Origin: Salinispora oceanensis
Lineage (GTDB): Bacteria; Actinomycetota; Actinomycetes; Mycobacteriales; Micromonosporaceae
NCBI RefSeq assembly: GCF_000383575.1
Contig: NZ_KB911579.1
Span: 2,636,523-2,700,522, forward strand
Length of the DNA stretch: 64,000 bases
Direction of reading: 5' to 3'
In this document: positions 24,492 to 33,438 of the stretch, in pieces
Layout of the letters: every line of letters begins with the position of its first letter
How positions within the stretch are numbered: position 1 is the stretch's first letter
Notes under the pieces: model-generated
Told to the model about the DNA's origin: nothing
The model's database searches: none
The model's input: the letters and a program-made list of their open reading frames with translations, nothing else
Program-made: the position numbers and the translations under genes

Positions 24492-25535
24492 TCAGGTCGC
24501 TAGGATGATGGTCATCGCCGCGTAGCTGGTCAGCAACAGGATGCCCTCGAAGCCGAGCCGCCCCCAGCCGTACGCCTGCCGCACCAGAAGGCCGCCCAGC
24601 AGGATCGCGGTCATGAACAGCGCGCTGGTGGTCACGAAGAGTTGGGCGTCGCCCGCGGCGTGGTAGATCGAGCCACCGCGGTAGGCCACGTCGCCGACCA
24701 CCAGGTTGAGGGCGTCCAGACTGTTGCCGCCGAGGACGGCGGCGATGGCCAGGGTCGGGGCGCCTCGGCGGACCGCCGCGACGGCGGTAACCGTCTCCGG
24801 GAGCGCGTTCACCGCGCCCATCAGGATCGCCCCGACGAAGCCCGCGCTCAAGCCGGTGCCCAGCACCAGGCTCTCGGCGGACCGGGCGATCGCCCATCCT
24901 CCCATCGCGACCAGCAGGCCCACCGCCGCGAAGCGCACCCAGAGCCGGCTGGAGCTGGTCCGGTCGAGGCTGCCGTGCTCGTGGGTGATGTCCGGCAGGG
25001 TCTCGGTGGTGGCGACGGCTCGCCACAGTGGACTCGCTCCGGAGCGGCGGACCAGGTGTAGGCCGCCGAGGTAGGCGGCGACCATGGCGACCGAGGCGGG
25101 GTGCAGGCCGGCCACGGTGACGTCCGGTGCGTAGCGGCCGAGCAGGGCCAGCGAGAGCAGCACGATGAGCAGGACCCCGAAGAGTACGTTCGACAGCGAC
25201 GCCGAGGCGTGCTCCAGGTTGGCCCGGCGGTGGAAGGCGTCGGCCACGGCGACCGCGGTGGTCTGGGCGGCGATCCCGCCGACCGCGTTGCTGTAGCCGA
25301 GCTGCGGCTGCTCCGCGGCCGCGGTGACGGCGGTCATCACGATGCCGGACAGCGATGTCGCTAGCCCGATGAAGACCGCGCCGAAGAACGCCTCACCCCA
25401 GCCGGTTCGGTCGGCGAGCGTGTCGCCGAGGGCGACCAGGCGGATGCTGCCCAGCACCGTGAGGATCCCCGCCACCCCGAAGACGGCGATGCTCGGCCCG
25501 GTGGGCCACGGCAGGCTGGTCAGTACGTCCGGCAC
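24492..25535 (-). CDS. Sodium/calcium exchanger (CaCA) superfamily membrane protein
   Basis: A 347-residue integral membrane protein with about ten hydrophobic segments in two similar halves. The inverted alpha-repeats are visible: GLATSLSGIVMTAVTAAAEQ with GGIAAQTT in the first half and GAVNALPETVTAVAAVRRG with GGNSLDALNLVVGD in the second; the latter closely matches the GTSLPE...GSNxFN pattern of YrbG-type exchangers, although the first repeat lacks its acidic residue. It is probably a cation antiporter, ion unknown. GTG 25535 is the start, with a poor ribosome site. Confidence 0.8.
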   Translation of the reverse strand: MPDVLTSLPWPTGPSIAVFGVAGILTVLGSIRLVALGDTLADRTGWGEAFFGAVFIGLATSLSGIVMTAVTAAAEQPQLGYSNAVGGIAAQTTAVAVADAFHRRANLEHASASLSNVLFGVLLIVLLSLALLGRYAPDVTVAGLHPASVAMVAAYLGGLHLVRRSGASPLWRAVATTETLPDITHEHGSLDRTSSSRLWVRFAAVGLLVAMGGWAIARSAESLVLGTGLSAGFVGAILMGAVNALPETVTAVAAVRRGAPTLAIAAVLGGNSLDALNLVVGDVAYRGGSIYHAAGDAQLFVTTSALFMTAILLGGLLVRQAYGWGRLGFEGILLLTSYAAMTIILAT

Positions 25536-25696
25536 CGGCCGGGGATTCCCCGATCTGCCCGATCGAATCCCGCGGTGGCCGATGTCCGGATCGCAAACCC
25601 CGATGGCGGGCTGGCCGGAACGGGTTGGTGCATTTCGCCGCTACCGGAACAGCCAAATGCCTATGGTTCTTACGTCTTTGCCGTAAGGAGGCAGCT

Positions 25697-26494
25697 ATGA
25701 GCATCTTCCATGGAACTGTCGGTTTCTACCGACACTTCCGGCCGGACATACCGACGGAGGTGGCCGATGTCCTGGACGCTGCGGTCCCCGCCGGTTCGCC
25801 ACGACGGCTGCTCGACATCGGCACCGGCACCGGCCTCGTGGTGGAGGCGCTACGGGACCGGTTCGACGACATCATCGGCATCGACCCGGACGCCGAGATG
25901 CTCACCGCGGCCGAGAACGCACTCCGCCCGCGGCTACCCGCCGAGGCCCAGCTGCGCTTCCAGGAATCCACCGCGGAGGAGTACACCCCGCCAGCCGGGT
26001 GGCAGGCCGACCTGGTGACGATCTGCCGGACGTTCCACTGGCTCGATCAGGCGCGGGTCCTGAACCAACTGGACGCACAGATCAGCCGGGACGGTGCCGT
26101 CGCCATCTTCGCCGACAAGAGCTTCTGGGTCGCCGACAACGAGTGGGAACTGGCGGTCCGGGCGGTCATCCAAGAATTTCTCGGCGAACAACGGCGGGCG
26201 GGTGGTGGCACGTTCCACGGGCAGCGCCGCCCAGACCTGCAGGCCCTACGCGACTCGCCGTTCAACCGGGTCGAGGAGACCGTCGTACCGGTGCACCGGA
26301 CCTGGACGGCCAACAGCATCCTCGGCTACCTGCACTCCACCACGTTCGCCGAACCGGAACTCTTCGGCGACCGGCTCCACGAGTTCGACGAGGCGGTCCG
26401 CGCCGTCCTGGCCCGGTACAGCGACACCGACACCTTCGTCGAGGAGAACGAGTTCCTCATCCACCTGGGCCGGCGGCCGAGCGCGAGCCGGTAA
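25697..26494 (+). CDS. Class I SAM-dependent methyltransferase
   Basis: A 265-residue Rossmann-type methyltransferase. Motif I is LLDIGTGTGLVVEAL (SAM-binding loop), followed by GIDPDAEML as the acidic end of strand 2 and LVTICRTFHWLDQARVL as motif IV and the catalytic-site region; the FHWLD pattern belongs to the Methyltransf_11/trans-aconitate-like group. ATG 25697 is preceded by AAGGAGG. Alone between a divergent exchanger and the GH92 gene; substrate unknown. Confidence 0.88.
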   Translation: MSIFHGTVGFYRHFRPDIPTEVADVLDAAVPAGSPRRLLDIGTGTGLVVEALRDRFDDIIGIDPDAEMLTAAENALRPRLPAEAQLRFQESTAEEYTPPAGWQADLVTICRTFHWLDQARVLNQLDAQISRDGAVAIFADKSFWVADNEWELAVRAVIQEFLGEQRRAGGGTFHGQRRPDLQALRDSPFNRVEETVVPVHRTWTANSILGYLHSTTFAEPELFGDRLHEFDEAVRAVLARYSDTDTFVEENEFLIHLGRRPSASR

Positions 26495-26525
26495 CCGGCC
26501 GGACCAGGTGGCCTCGGCTTTTTTG
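26486..26525 (+). terminator. Probable intrinsic terminator with T tract
   Basis: AGCCG (26486-26490) pairs with CGGCT (26515-26519) around an inner GGCC/GGCC stem, followed at once by six T residues (26519-26524), the longest T run seen near a gene end in this GC-rich window. It overlaps the stop codon of the methyltransferase gene. Confidence 0.5.
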
Positions 26526-26609
26526 GGTGGCTGCACGCGGTTCACCGGATGAACACCCGGGGCCGGCAGGATAGCGCCGACAAACCTTGTCGGCGTGAGG
26601 AGTTCTGCT

Positions 26610-29600
26610 GTGCCACCACGTTCACCCGACCCCCAGGGTGGAACCGCCACCGTGCCGAGGCGGCGGGCCAACTGCGGGCGCCGCGGCCTGCGCACCACCG
26701 CGATCACCGCGGTCCTGGCCGTTGCGTCCACCGGTGTGGTCGCCGCGCCGGCGACGGCCACCCCGGTCGAGGGCGCATCGGTTGACTACACCTCGCTCGT
26801 CAACCCGTTCGTGTCGACCGCCGGTGACTACGGCAACGACCTGCCCGGGGCGCAGGCGCCGAACGGGTTGGCGAAGGTCAGCCCGCTGACCATGCCGGAG
26901 CGCAACCACGCGGGCTACGACCACGACCAGAGCCACATCGCCGGCTTCACCCAGACGAACCTCGACGGGGTCGGCGGCTCCGGCGGCGGTGGCGACATCC
27001 TCGTCGTGCCGACCCAGGTCGAGTACAGCTCCCGGCCATCGAGCGAATCCTATGCACATCCGTTCACGCACGAGGCCGAGACGGCCGCACCCGGGTACTA
27101 CCAGGTGCGTCTCGGCGAGATCACGGGCGCGGACGGCGCCGTGGAGAATGGCCCGGGCGAGATCAACGCTGAGGTGACCGCGACGACGCGTACCGCGCTG
27201 CACCGCTACGCCTTCCCCGCCGGAGCCACCCCGGAACTCGTCGTCGACCTGCACCACAACTTCACGAACCGGACCGGCTCGTCGGTGGACGTCACGCAGC
27301 TCGACGACGGTCGGGTCGCGCTCACCGGTGAGGTTCGGGGCAGCTTCTACGGCGCCTCCTACGCCCTGCATTACCACGCCGAGACCGAGCAGCCGGTCAC
27401 CTCGGTCACCACGTGGGCAGCGGACGAGTTCGGCGACGCGGTGTCCCGGCAGGGCGTCGACACCGGCGCCATCCTCGCCTTCGCGCCCGAGGACGCGGAC
27501 GAGATCGGCCTGCGTATCACGCTGTCGCCGATCAGCGTGGAGCAGGCGCGGATCGACCAGGTCGCCGAGGTCGGCGGCCGGACCTTCGACGAGGTACGCG
27601 CGCGCACGAAGGCGGTCTGGAACGAGCGTCTCGGCCGGGTCGACATCTCGGCCTCGGCGTCAGCCGACCCGGACGGCACCCTGCGTCGCCTCTTCTACAC
27701 CCACCTCTACCGCATGTTCGCGCTCCCGGTGAACGCGACCAGCACCTCGGGCACCTACCGGGGCGTGGACGGCGTGGTGCACCAGGTGGACGACTTCACC
27801 TACTACGACGGCTGGGCGTCCTGGGACGACTTCCGCAAGTACTCCGTCCTGACGTACCTCGACCCCGAGCTGTACCGCGACATGATCCAGTCGCTCATCT
27901 ACCTCTTCGCCGACGTGGCGAGCACCGGCAAGAGCATCGGCGGGCTCACCCACTCGGTGCCGACCGTACGGTGGGAACGCTCGGCGGTCATCGTCGCCGA
28001 CGCCATCTCAAAGGGCTTCACCGGCTTCGAACGGCTCGACCAGGCGTACCCGGCGTTGCAGGAGTACGTCGGCTTCTCCGACGGCGACCAACTGGGCCAG
28101 GGGCACCCGGGAGACCGCCCCGGCGACTCGGTGCAGCGCGGCTACGACCAGTGGGCGCTGGCGATCATCGCCGACGCGCTCGGTCACGGTGCCGAGGCGA
28201 CGCAGCTCCGCGAAGCGGCCGCGCTGCCGATGGCGAACCTGTACAAGCCGGGTGCGTGGACGGCGGCGGACGGCACCCAGGTCGGGCTGCTCACTCCGCG
28301 CGCGGAGGAGGGCGACTGGATCGAGGCCGACTACGAGCGGCTCGGCGCGGCGAACCTCTACCAGGGCACGCTCTGGCAGTACAACTGGTACCCGGTCTAC
28401 GACCTGGCCGGCGTCGTCGCCGCGATGGGTGGGCCGGCGGCGGGGCAACGCGGGGCCGTGCACTTCCTCGGCGAGGACGACCCGGACAACGGCCTCGGCA
28501 TGCTGCACTCGAACGCGAACGAGGTCGACCTGCAGGCGCCCTATCTCTTCAACTACGTGGGGCTGCCGAGCCTGACCCAGAAATGGGTGCGCACGATCTA
28601 CACCAAGGAGAGCTGGAACCGCTACCTCGCCTCCAGCAGCACCGACGACTACCCCAGTAGCGACGGTGAGTTCCGCCCACCGATCAAGACCAAGGTCTAC
28701 CAGCTTGACCCGCGTGGCTTCCTGCCCACCATGGACAATGACGCCGGCACGATGTCGACGATGTTCGTCGCCGCGGCCATCGGCCTCTTCCCGGTGACCT
28801 CGGGCTCGTCCCAGTACCAGCTCGGCTCGCCGTTCTTCGACCGCACGACCATCTCGTACGCGGACGGGCGCACCTTCACCGTCGCCGCGGACGGCGTCTC
28901 CGCCGACAACTACTACATTCAGTCCGCCGCGTTGAACGGGTCGAGCTTCGGCAACACCTGGCTCGACTACCACACCCTCGTCCAGGGCGGCGCCCTCGAC
29001 GTACGGATGGGGGCCACCCCCTCCGACTGGGGTGCCGACAGCGAGCCGGCGTACTCGATGAGCACCGCGGGTGACGACGACGGCGGCGCGCCGAGCGACT
29101 ACACCGTGCGCGCGTCGGCCACGACGATCGCCGCTCGCGCCGATGGTGCCCTGGATGGCTCGATCAAGCTCGGGCTGGAGGGGGGTGCCCGCTTCGCCGG
29201 CCGTCCCGGCACGGACTACCTCGAGACGGGCGCGGCCTCGATCCACGGGCTGCCGGCCGACGTCTCGGCGAAGGTTGAGGTCGTCAACGCGAAGACAGTC
29301 CGAGTGGCGCTGACCGGCTCGACCACGACCAGTGCCCGGTTCTACCTCACCTTTACCGACGCCGCCTTCGCCCGCGGCGTCTCCGCCGCCCAGGTCACCG
29401 GCGACGGGCTGTCCGCGCGCACCCCGCTGGCGATCTCGGTGGCCGCGGCGGAGCGCCAGCAGCTGCAGGAGCTCGTTGCCGAGGCCGTCCTGGTCCGCCA
29501 GGGAAACTACTCCTACGCCTCCTACCGGGTGTTCGACGCCGCGGTGCAGTGGGCCCAGGCGGCGCTCGCCGACACCTCCGCCAGCACGGCGACGCTGCGC

Positions 29601-30506
29601 AGCGCCGCCGAGTCGCTGACCGGCATGACCGCCGCGCTGGCCATCGACGAGGGCGGCCAGCGCGTCCTGGAAGGGGAGCAGTCCGACGAGTGGTCGGGCG
29701 GCGACCTGAAGAACGAGACGAACTCCGGCAGCGGCAACCTCGGTGGGGTGCGGGACGGCTCGTGGATCCAGTACCGGAACCTCGCCTTCGACGTCGCACC
29801 GCCGACGCTGGCGATCCGCTACGCGAGCAAGTACTCGCCCGACGGCGCCCCAAGCTCCCTGGAGGTGCGCGCGGGCACGCAGGACGGCCCGGTCGTGGGC
29901 GAGGCGCTGCTGCCCGGCACCGGCAGCTGGGGCAACTGGGTCACCACCCAGGCGGAGATCACCGACCCCGCGGCGCTCGTGCAGGCCCGCGACGTGACCT
30001 TCGTCTTCCACGCCCCGGACGGGCAGGACTGGGTGTCGAACTTCGACTGGTTCCAGTTCGGTCCGCAGCCCGACGACCCGGGGGACGGGCCGGTGGACAC
30101 CACGGCGCTCGACGCCGCCATCACCGAGGCGGAGGAGTACGTCGACAGCGAGGACCGGTACGGGAGCATCGACTTCGGGGTGTTCCGCCAGGAGCTGGAG
30201 AAGGCCCGCGCGGTCGCCGGCTCCGGAACCGCCACCCAGGCCGAGGTGGACGCCCAGGCCCGGGCGCTACGGCTGGCGTACGAGCAGCTGGTTCCGCGGG
30301 CCCGGCTGGCGCTCGAGAACACTGTCGCGCAGGCGGACTCGCTCGATGAGGACCGGTACACCAAGAAAACCTGGAAGGCGCTGACCCACGCCCTCGACAA
30401 GGCCAAGGCCACCCTGGCCGACGCGGCGGCGAGCGACGCGAAGCTGACCAGGGCCGAAGTGGCGCTGGCGCAGGCGCTGGCCGGGCTGAAGGTGAAGCCA
30501 GCCTAG
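26610..30506 (+). CDS. Secreted GH92 alpha-mannosidase with CBM6 and FIVAR modules
   Basis: A 1298-residue exported enzyme. Residues 1-55 are a long actinobacterial signal peptide (basic, then AITAVLAVASTGVVAAPATA). The GH92 catalytic part (about 60-790) has LPGAQAPNGLAKVSP, HAGYDHDQSHIAGFTQTNLDG and, in its second half, PTMDNDAGTMSTMFVAAAIG then SSQYQLGSPFFD, all hallmarks of calcium-dependent exo-alpha-mannosidases. Then come a FIVAR-type helical repeat, a CBM6-like beta-sandwich (EGEQSDEWSGG, DGSWIQYRN, VSNFDWFQF) and two further FIVAR repeats. GTG 26610 is favoured because GAGGAG stands 7 bases upstream; an earlier GTG at 26595 lacks one. No sugar transporter is adjacent; likely acts on mannose-containing glycans outside the cell. 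Confidence 0.93.
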   Translation: MPPRSPDPQGGTATVPRRRANCGRRGLRTTAITAVLAVASTGVVAAPATATPVEGASVDYTSLVNPFVSTAGDYGNDLPGAQAPNGLAKVSPLTMPERNHAGYDHDQSHIAGFTQTNLDGVGGSGGGGDILVVPTQVEYSSRPSSESYAHPFTHEAETAAPGYYQVRLGEITGADGAVENGPGEINAEVTATTRTALHRYAFPAGATPELVVDLHHNFTNRTGSSVDVTQLDDGRVALTGEVRGSFYGASYALHYHAETEQPVTSVTTWAADEFGDAVSRQGVDTGAILAFAPEDADEIGLRITLSPISVEQARIDQVAEVGGRTFDEVRARTKAVWNERLGRVDISASASADPDGTLRRLFYTHLYRMFALPVNATSTSGTYRGVDGVVHQVDDFTYYDGWASWDDFRKYSVLTYLDPELYRDMIQSLIYLFADVASTGKSIGGLTHSVPTVRWERSAVIVADAISKGFTGFERLDQAYPALQEYVGFSDGDQLGQGHPGDRPGDSVQRGYDQWALAIIADALGHGAEATQLREAAALPMANLYKPGAWTAADGTQVGLLTPRAEEGDWIEADYERLGAANLYQGTLWQYNWYPVYDLAGVVAAMGGPAAGQRGAVHFLGEDDPDNGLGMLHSNANEVDLQAPYLFNYVGLPSLTQKWVRTIYTKESWNRYLASSSTDDYPSSDGEFRPPIKTKVYQLDPRGFLPTMDNDAGTMSTMFVAAAIGLFPVTSGSSQYQLGSPFFDRTTISYADGRTFTVAADGVSADNYYIQSAALNGSSFGNTWLDYHTLVQGGALDVRMGATPSDWGADSEPAYSMSTAGDDDGGAPSDYTVRASATTIAARADGALDGSIKLGLEGGARFAGRPGTDYLETGAASIHGLPADVSAKVEVVNAKTVRVALTGSTTTSARFYLTFTDAAFARGVSAAQVTGDGLSARTPLAISVAAAERQQLQELVAEAVLVRQGNYSYASYRVFDAAVQWAQAALADTSASTATLRSAAESLTGMTAALAIDEGGQRVLEGEQSDEWSGGDLKNETNSGSGNLGGVRDGSWIQYRNLAFDVAPPTLAIRYASKYSPDGAPSSLEVRAGTQDGPVVGEALLPGTGSWGNWVTTQAEITDPAALVQARDVTFVFHAPDGQDWVSNFDWFQFGPQPDDPGDGPVDTTALDAAITEAEEYVDSEDRYGSIDFGVFRQELEKARAVAGSGTATQAEVDAQARALRLAYEQLVPRARLALENTVAQADSLDEDRYTKKTWKALTHALDKAKATLADAAASDAKLTRAEVALAQALAGLKVKPA

Positions 30507-31252
30507 GCCCGGGGCCGTCCCTGCCCACCCAGCTCGTCGGCGAGGTGGGCAGGGACGGCGGCCGGGTCCACTGCCCCCCGCGCCGCCGTCGAAGCCCGGA
30601 CCAGGTAGACGACGTCCGGTGCGCCGGCGTCGGTCGGTGTCTCCAGCAGTTCCAGGTCACCGAAGCGCTCCCGGAGGCGTCGCTCGAAGGCCTCGTCCCG
30701 GCTCGCGCTCCAGATCGCCAGGACACCCCCCGGCCGGAGTCGGTCGGCCACCAGGTCGAGCCCGCGCTGGGCGTACAACTCGGCGTTGGCCTCGAAGACC
30801 AGCCAGTTCGGGCCGTTGTCGGTGTCCAGGCAGATAGCGTCGTACTGGTCGTCGGTGTCGGCCAGCCAGGCGAGGATGTCCGCCTCGATGATCCGTACCC
30901 GGGGGTCGGTCTGCGCGGCGCCGGTGAGGTGGCGTAGGTGGTGGGCGTGCCAGCCGATCACGGTGGCCTCGATCTCGACCACGTCAACGGCGGCGAGCCG
31001 CGCGTGCTCGATCGCGCGCAGCAGCGAGAACCCGACGCCGAGCCCGCCGATGAGCAGCCGGGGCGCCGATGCCGTGCACCTGCTCATCGCCGCGTCAACC
31101 AGCAGCCGCTCGGACCGGCCGTCCGCGGTGTCCATCAGGAAGACGCCGTTGCTGATGACCTCGTAGCGGCCGTCCGCCTCGCGGAGCACCAGCTCACCCC
31201 GGCTGGTCGTCACCCGGTCCAGGGTGATCGGTGGCTGCCGGAAATCGTTCAC
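30503..31252 (-). CDS. Spermidine-synthase-like (Rossmann) protein
   Basis: A 249-residue protein (from GTG 31252) resembling the catalytic domain of spermine/spermidine synthases. RLLIGGLGVGFSLLRAIEH is the SAM-type nucleotide loop, VDVVEIEATVIGWHAHHL the acidic strand 2 and YDAICLDTDNGPNWL the region of the active-site Asp. Many actinobacterial members lack polyamine activity, and no polyamine genes are near, so aminopropyl transfer is unproven. Starts farther upstream at 31315 or 31312 are possible; GTG 31252 is preferred because the homologous fold begins at NDFRQPPITL. Divergent from the ECF sigma gene. Confidence 0.75.
   Translation of the reverse strand: MNDFRQPPITLDRVTTSRGELVLREADGRYEVISNGVFLMDTADGRSERLLVDAAMSRCTASAPRLLIGGLGVGFSLLRAIEHARLAAVDVVEIEATVIGWHAHHLRHLTGAAQTDPRVRIIEADILAWLADTDDQYDAICLDTDNGPNWLVFEANAELYAQRGLDLVADRLRPGGVLAIWSASRDEAFERRLRERFGDLELLETPTDAGAPDVVYLVRASTAARGAVDPAAVPAHLADELGGQGRPRA
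30514..30559. terminator. Long hairpin at the overlap of convergent genes
   Basis: GCCGTCCCTGCCCACC (30514-30529) and GGTGGGCAGGGACGGC (30544-30559) are perfect 16-base complements around a 14-base loop. The GH92 gene ends at 30506 and the convergent minus-strand gene ends at 30503, so the hairpin lies inside the last codons of the latter. It could terminate the GH92 transcript while being part of the other gene's coding sequence. Confidence 0.6.
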
Positions 31253-31332
31253 GATAGGTACCCCCGCGGGACGTGAAAGACGGGACGGGTCAGGCGGGCC
31301 AACGCGTCGCATCACTATAGGCGCCGGTCAGC

Positions 31333-31360
31333 GAACCGTGCCGGGGAGTTCTGCGTCCTA
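31333..31360 (+). promoter_or_regulatory. Candidate ECF-type promoter of the sigma operon
   Basis: GAACC (31333-31337) and CGTC (31354-31357) are separated by exactly 16 bases, as in many ECF sigma promoters (GGAAC-N16-CGTC). The expected start of transcription falls at or within a few bases of ATG 31368, which would give a leaderless or nearly leaderless transcript. This suggests that the ECF sigma factor drives its own operon; inferred from sequence pattern only. Confidence 0.5.
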
Positions 31361-31367
31361 ACCTTTC

Positions 31368-31904
31368 ATGGTGGACGCAGACGATGGGGAGCTGCTGCGC
31401 CTCGTCGGTACGGGGGACCGCGGGGCGTTCGAGCTGCTGTACGCGCGGAACGCACCCTGGCTGTTGCTCCGGCTCCGGCGCCGGTGCCGAGACCCGGAGC
31501 TGGCGCGAGAGCTGCTGCAGGAGACGTTCCTGACGGTGTGGCGGGCCGCGGCCAGCTACCGGGGGGACGGGACCGCGGTGGGCTGGCTGTGGTCGATCGC
31601 CAGCGGCAGACTGATCGATGCCCGGCGGCGGGCATCGGTTCGTCCGCAGCTCGTGCACGCGCCGGGGGAGGACACCCTCACCTGGTCGCCGTCGGCCGAG
31701 GACGAGGCCCTGACCGACGCGTACGACGCCGGGTTGGAACGGGCGCTGCATCAGCTCCCGCCGGAGTTGTCGGCGGTGCTGCAGGCGACGGTGCTGGACG
31801 GCCGGACCGTGCGGGAGGCGGCGACGTTACTGGGGCTGCCGGAAGGCACCGTGAAGTCCCGGGCGATGCGCGCCCGGCAGCAGCTACGGGCGGCCCTGTC
31901 ATGA
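31368..31904 (+). CDS. ECF-family RNA polymerase sigma factor
   Basis: A 178-residue ECF sigma factor with the two domains expected. Sigma2 (about 15-85) includes LYARNAPWLLLRLRRRCRD and the ELLQETFLTVWRAA helix that binds the -10 element; sigma4 (about 120-175) includes LPPELSAVLQATVLDGRTVREAA and the recognition helix LPEGTVKSRAMRARQQL. It overlaps the zf-HC2 membrane gene by 4 bases, the usual sigma/anti-sigma arrangement, and an ABC exporter follows in the same operon. No Shine-Dalgarno sequence precedes ATG 31368, in keeping with leaderless transcription from the promoter described. Confidence 0.92.
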   Translation: MVDADDGELLRLVGTGDRGAFELLYARNAPWLLLRLRRRCRDPELARELLQETFLTVWRAAASYRGDGTAVGWLWSIASGRLIDARRRASVRPQLVHAPGEDTLTWSPSAEDEALTDAYDAGLERALHQLPPELSAVLQATVLDGRTVREAATLLGLPEGTVKSRAMRARQQLRAALS

Positions 31905-32686
31905 CCGGTGAGCATGTGAGTGCGCAGGTGCTGGCGGCGTACGCCGAGGAGCGGCTGACCGACGGTGACGCCGAGTCGGTGGAGGCGCATCTCGACAGCT
32001 GCGACGCCTGCCGGGCGAGCCTTCCGCCGAGCGAGGAGGTGCAGCGGGTGGTCGCGAACGTCGCGCTGGCCTTGGACGACCGGTTGTCGACGCCGGGGCG
32101 GGTACCACCCGCGACCGGGTGGCGACGGGTGCGGGTGTTGGTGAGTGCCGCACCGGCCGTGCGGGCCGCGTGGCTGCTCTCCGTGCTCGTCACCGGGCTG
32201 CTGACTCTGGGGTTGGCGGTCAGCCCGCGGACGCTGCCACCGTGGGTGCTGCTGCTGGTCGCCCCGGCGCTGCCGGTGGTCGGTACGGCCCTGTCGTACG
32301 GGCCGCGTACCGACCCGCTGCACGAGGTGGTGGCGGGGACACCGCAGGGGGGCCTGCGAATCGTGCTGTGGCGCACGCTGGCGGTGCTGACCGTGGCCAT
32401 GCCGGCGGTGGTGCTGGCCGCGGTGGTGACCGGGATCAGCACTCCCCTGCTGTGGATGCTGCCGGGCGCCGCGTTGACCGCCGGCACGCTGGCGCTCGGC
32501 TCGCTGATCGAGCCGACGTATGCCGCGGCGGTGGTGGCGGGGGCGTGGGCGGTGGTGGTGCTGGCGCCGCCGGTTGGTGGGTTGGTCGTCGTGGCCGCGA
32601 GTGCCCCCGCGTGGCTGGCCGTCACCGGGGTGGCAGTTGTCGTGCTGTACGCGCGGCGGGAACGAGTGGGGAGACAGGCGGGATGA
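31901..32686 (+). CDS. zf-HC2 membrane protein, probable anti-sigma factor
   Basis: A 261-residue membrane protein. Its N-terminal cytoplasmic domain has the zinc-binding HxxxCxxC motif (His30, Cys34, Cys37 in AHLDSCDACRAS) of zf-HC2 anti-sigma factors; six hydrophobic helices follow from about residue 85. Coupled to the ECF sigma gene by an ATGA overlap, it probably holds that sigma factor at the membrane. Unlike short ASD proteins it has a multi-helix membrane part, so it may also sense or be part of the transporter encoded next. ATG 31901 is the natural start. Confidence 0.85.
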   Translation: MTGEHVSAQVLAAYAEERLTDGDAESVEAHLDSCDACRASLPPSEEVQRVVANVALALDDRLSTPGRVPPATGWRRVRVLVSAAPAVRAAWLLSVLVTGLLTLGLAVSPRTLPPWVLLLVAPALPVVGTALSYGPRTDPLHEVVAGTPQGGLRIVLWRTLAVLTVAMPAVVLAAVVTGISTPLLWMLPGAALTAGTLALGSLIEPTYAAAVVAGAWAVVVLAPPVGGLVVVAASAPAWLAVTGVAVVVLYARRERVGRQAG

Positions 32687-33438
32687 CGACAGTCAGCGTG
32701 GCCGGTCTGCAGGTCAGCTACGGAAAGCGGGTCGTCCTCGACGATCTGGCCATCGAGCTGGGCGTGGGCGTGCACGGGCTGCTCGGCCCGAACGGTGCCG
32801 GCAAGACGACCCTGATGCGGGTGCTGGCCACAGTGCTGCGCCCGGATCGGGGGGAGGTCCGGCTGCTGGGGCGCCGCATTGACGACCGGGTGGGGCTGCG
32901 CCAGGCCCGTCGCCGGTTGGGCTACCTGCCCCAGGCGTTCGGCTTCTACCCGCGCTTCACGGTCCGGGAGTTCGTCGAGTACTTCGCCTGGCTGCGGGAG
33001 ATGCCGGCGGCGCGGATACCGCTCGCGGTGGACCGGGCCATCGAGCGGGTCGGTCTGCTCGACCGGGCGGACGACCGGATGAAGCACCTCTCCGGCGGAA
33101 TGCTGCGGCGCGCCGGCATCGCCCAGGCCATCGTGAACGACCCGCGGGTGCTGTTGTTGGATGAGCCGACGGCCGGGCTGGACCCGGAGCAGCGGGTGGA
33201 GTTCCGAACGCTGTTGCGGGAGTTGGGCTGCGACGCCGTGGTGCTGGTCAGCACGCACCTGGTGGAGGATGTCGCGGCGGCGTGCGCCCGGGTCAGCCTG
33301 GTCGATGATGGGCGACTGGTCTTCGCCGGCCGCCCGGAGGAGCTGATCGCGGCCGGCGGGGACGGCGACAGCGGTGACTCCCCGATCGAGCGGGGCTACA
33401 CGGCGGTGTTGCGCGGCGCGCGGCAGGTGTCGCGGTGA
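32683..33438 (+). CDS. ABC transporter ATP-binding protein
   Basis: A 251-residue ABC-2-type ATPase: Walker A GPNGAGKTT, Q-loop region YLPQAFGFYPRFT, signature LSGGMLRR, Walker B VLLLDEPTAGLDPEQR and switch His in LVSTHLVEDV. Start at ATG 32683, overlapping the preceding gene by 4 bases. With the two membrane proteins after it, it forms an exporter or bacitracin/lantibiotic-resistance type complex controlled by the operon's own sigma factor. Cargo unknown. Confidence 0.93.
   Translation: MTTVSVAGLQVSYGKRVVLDDLAIELGVGVHGLLGPNGAGKTTLMRVLATVLRPDRGEVRLLGRRIDDRVGLRQARRRLGYLPQAFGFYPRFTVREFVEYFAWLREMPAARIPLAVDRAIERVGLLDRADDRMKHLSGGMLRRAGIAQAIVNDPRVLLLDEPTAGLDPEQRVEFRTLLRELGCDAVVLVSTHLVEDVAAACARVSLVDDGRLVFAGRPEELIAAGGDGDSGDSPIERGYTAVLRGARQVSR

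Noticed and set aside
28008..30011. 667-codon minus-strand frame opposite the GH92 gene
   Set aside because: No domain or ribosome site; explained by the third-position GC bias of the GH92 gene.
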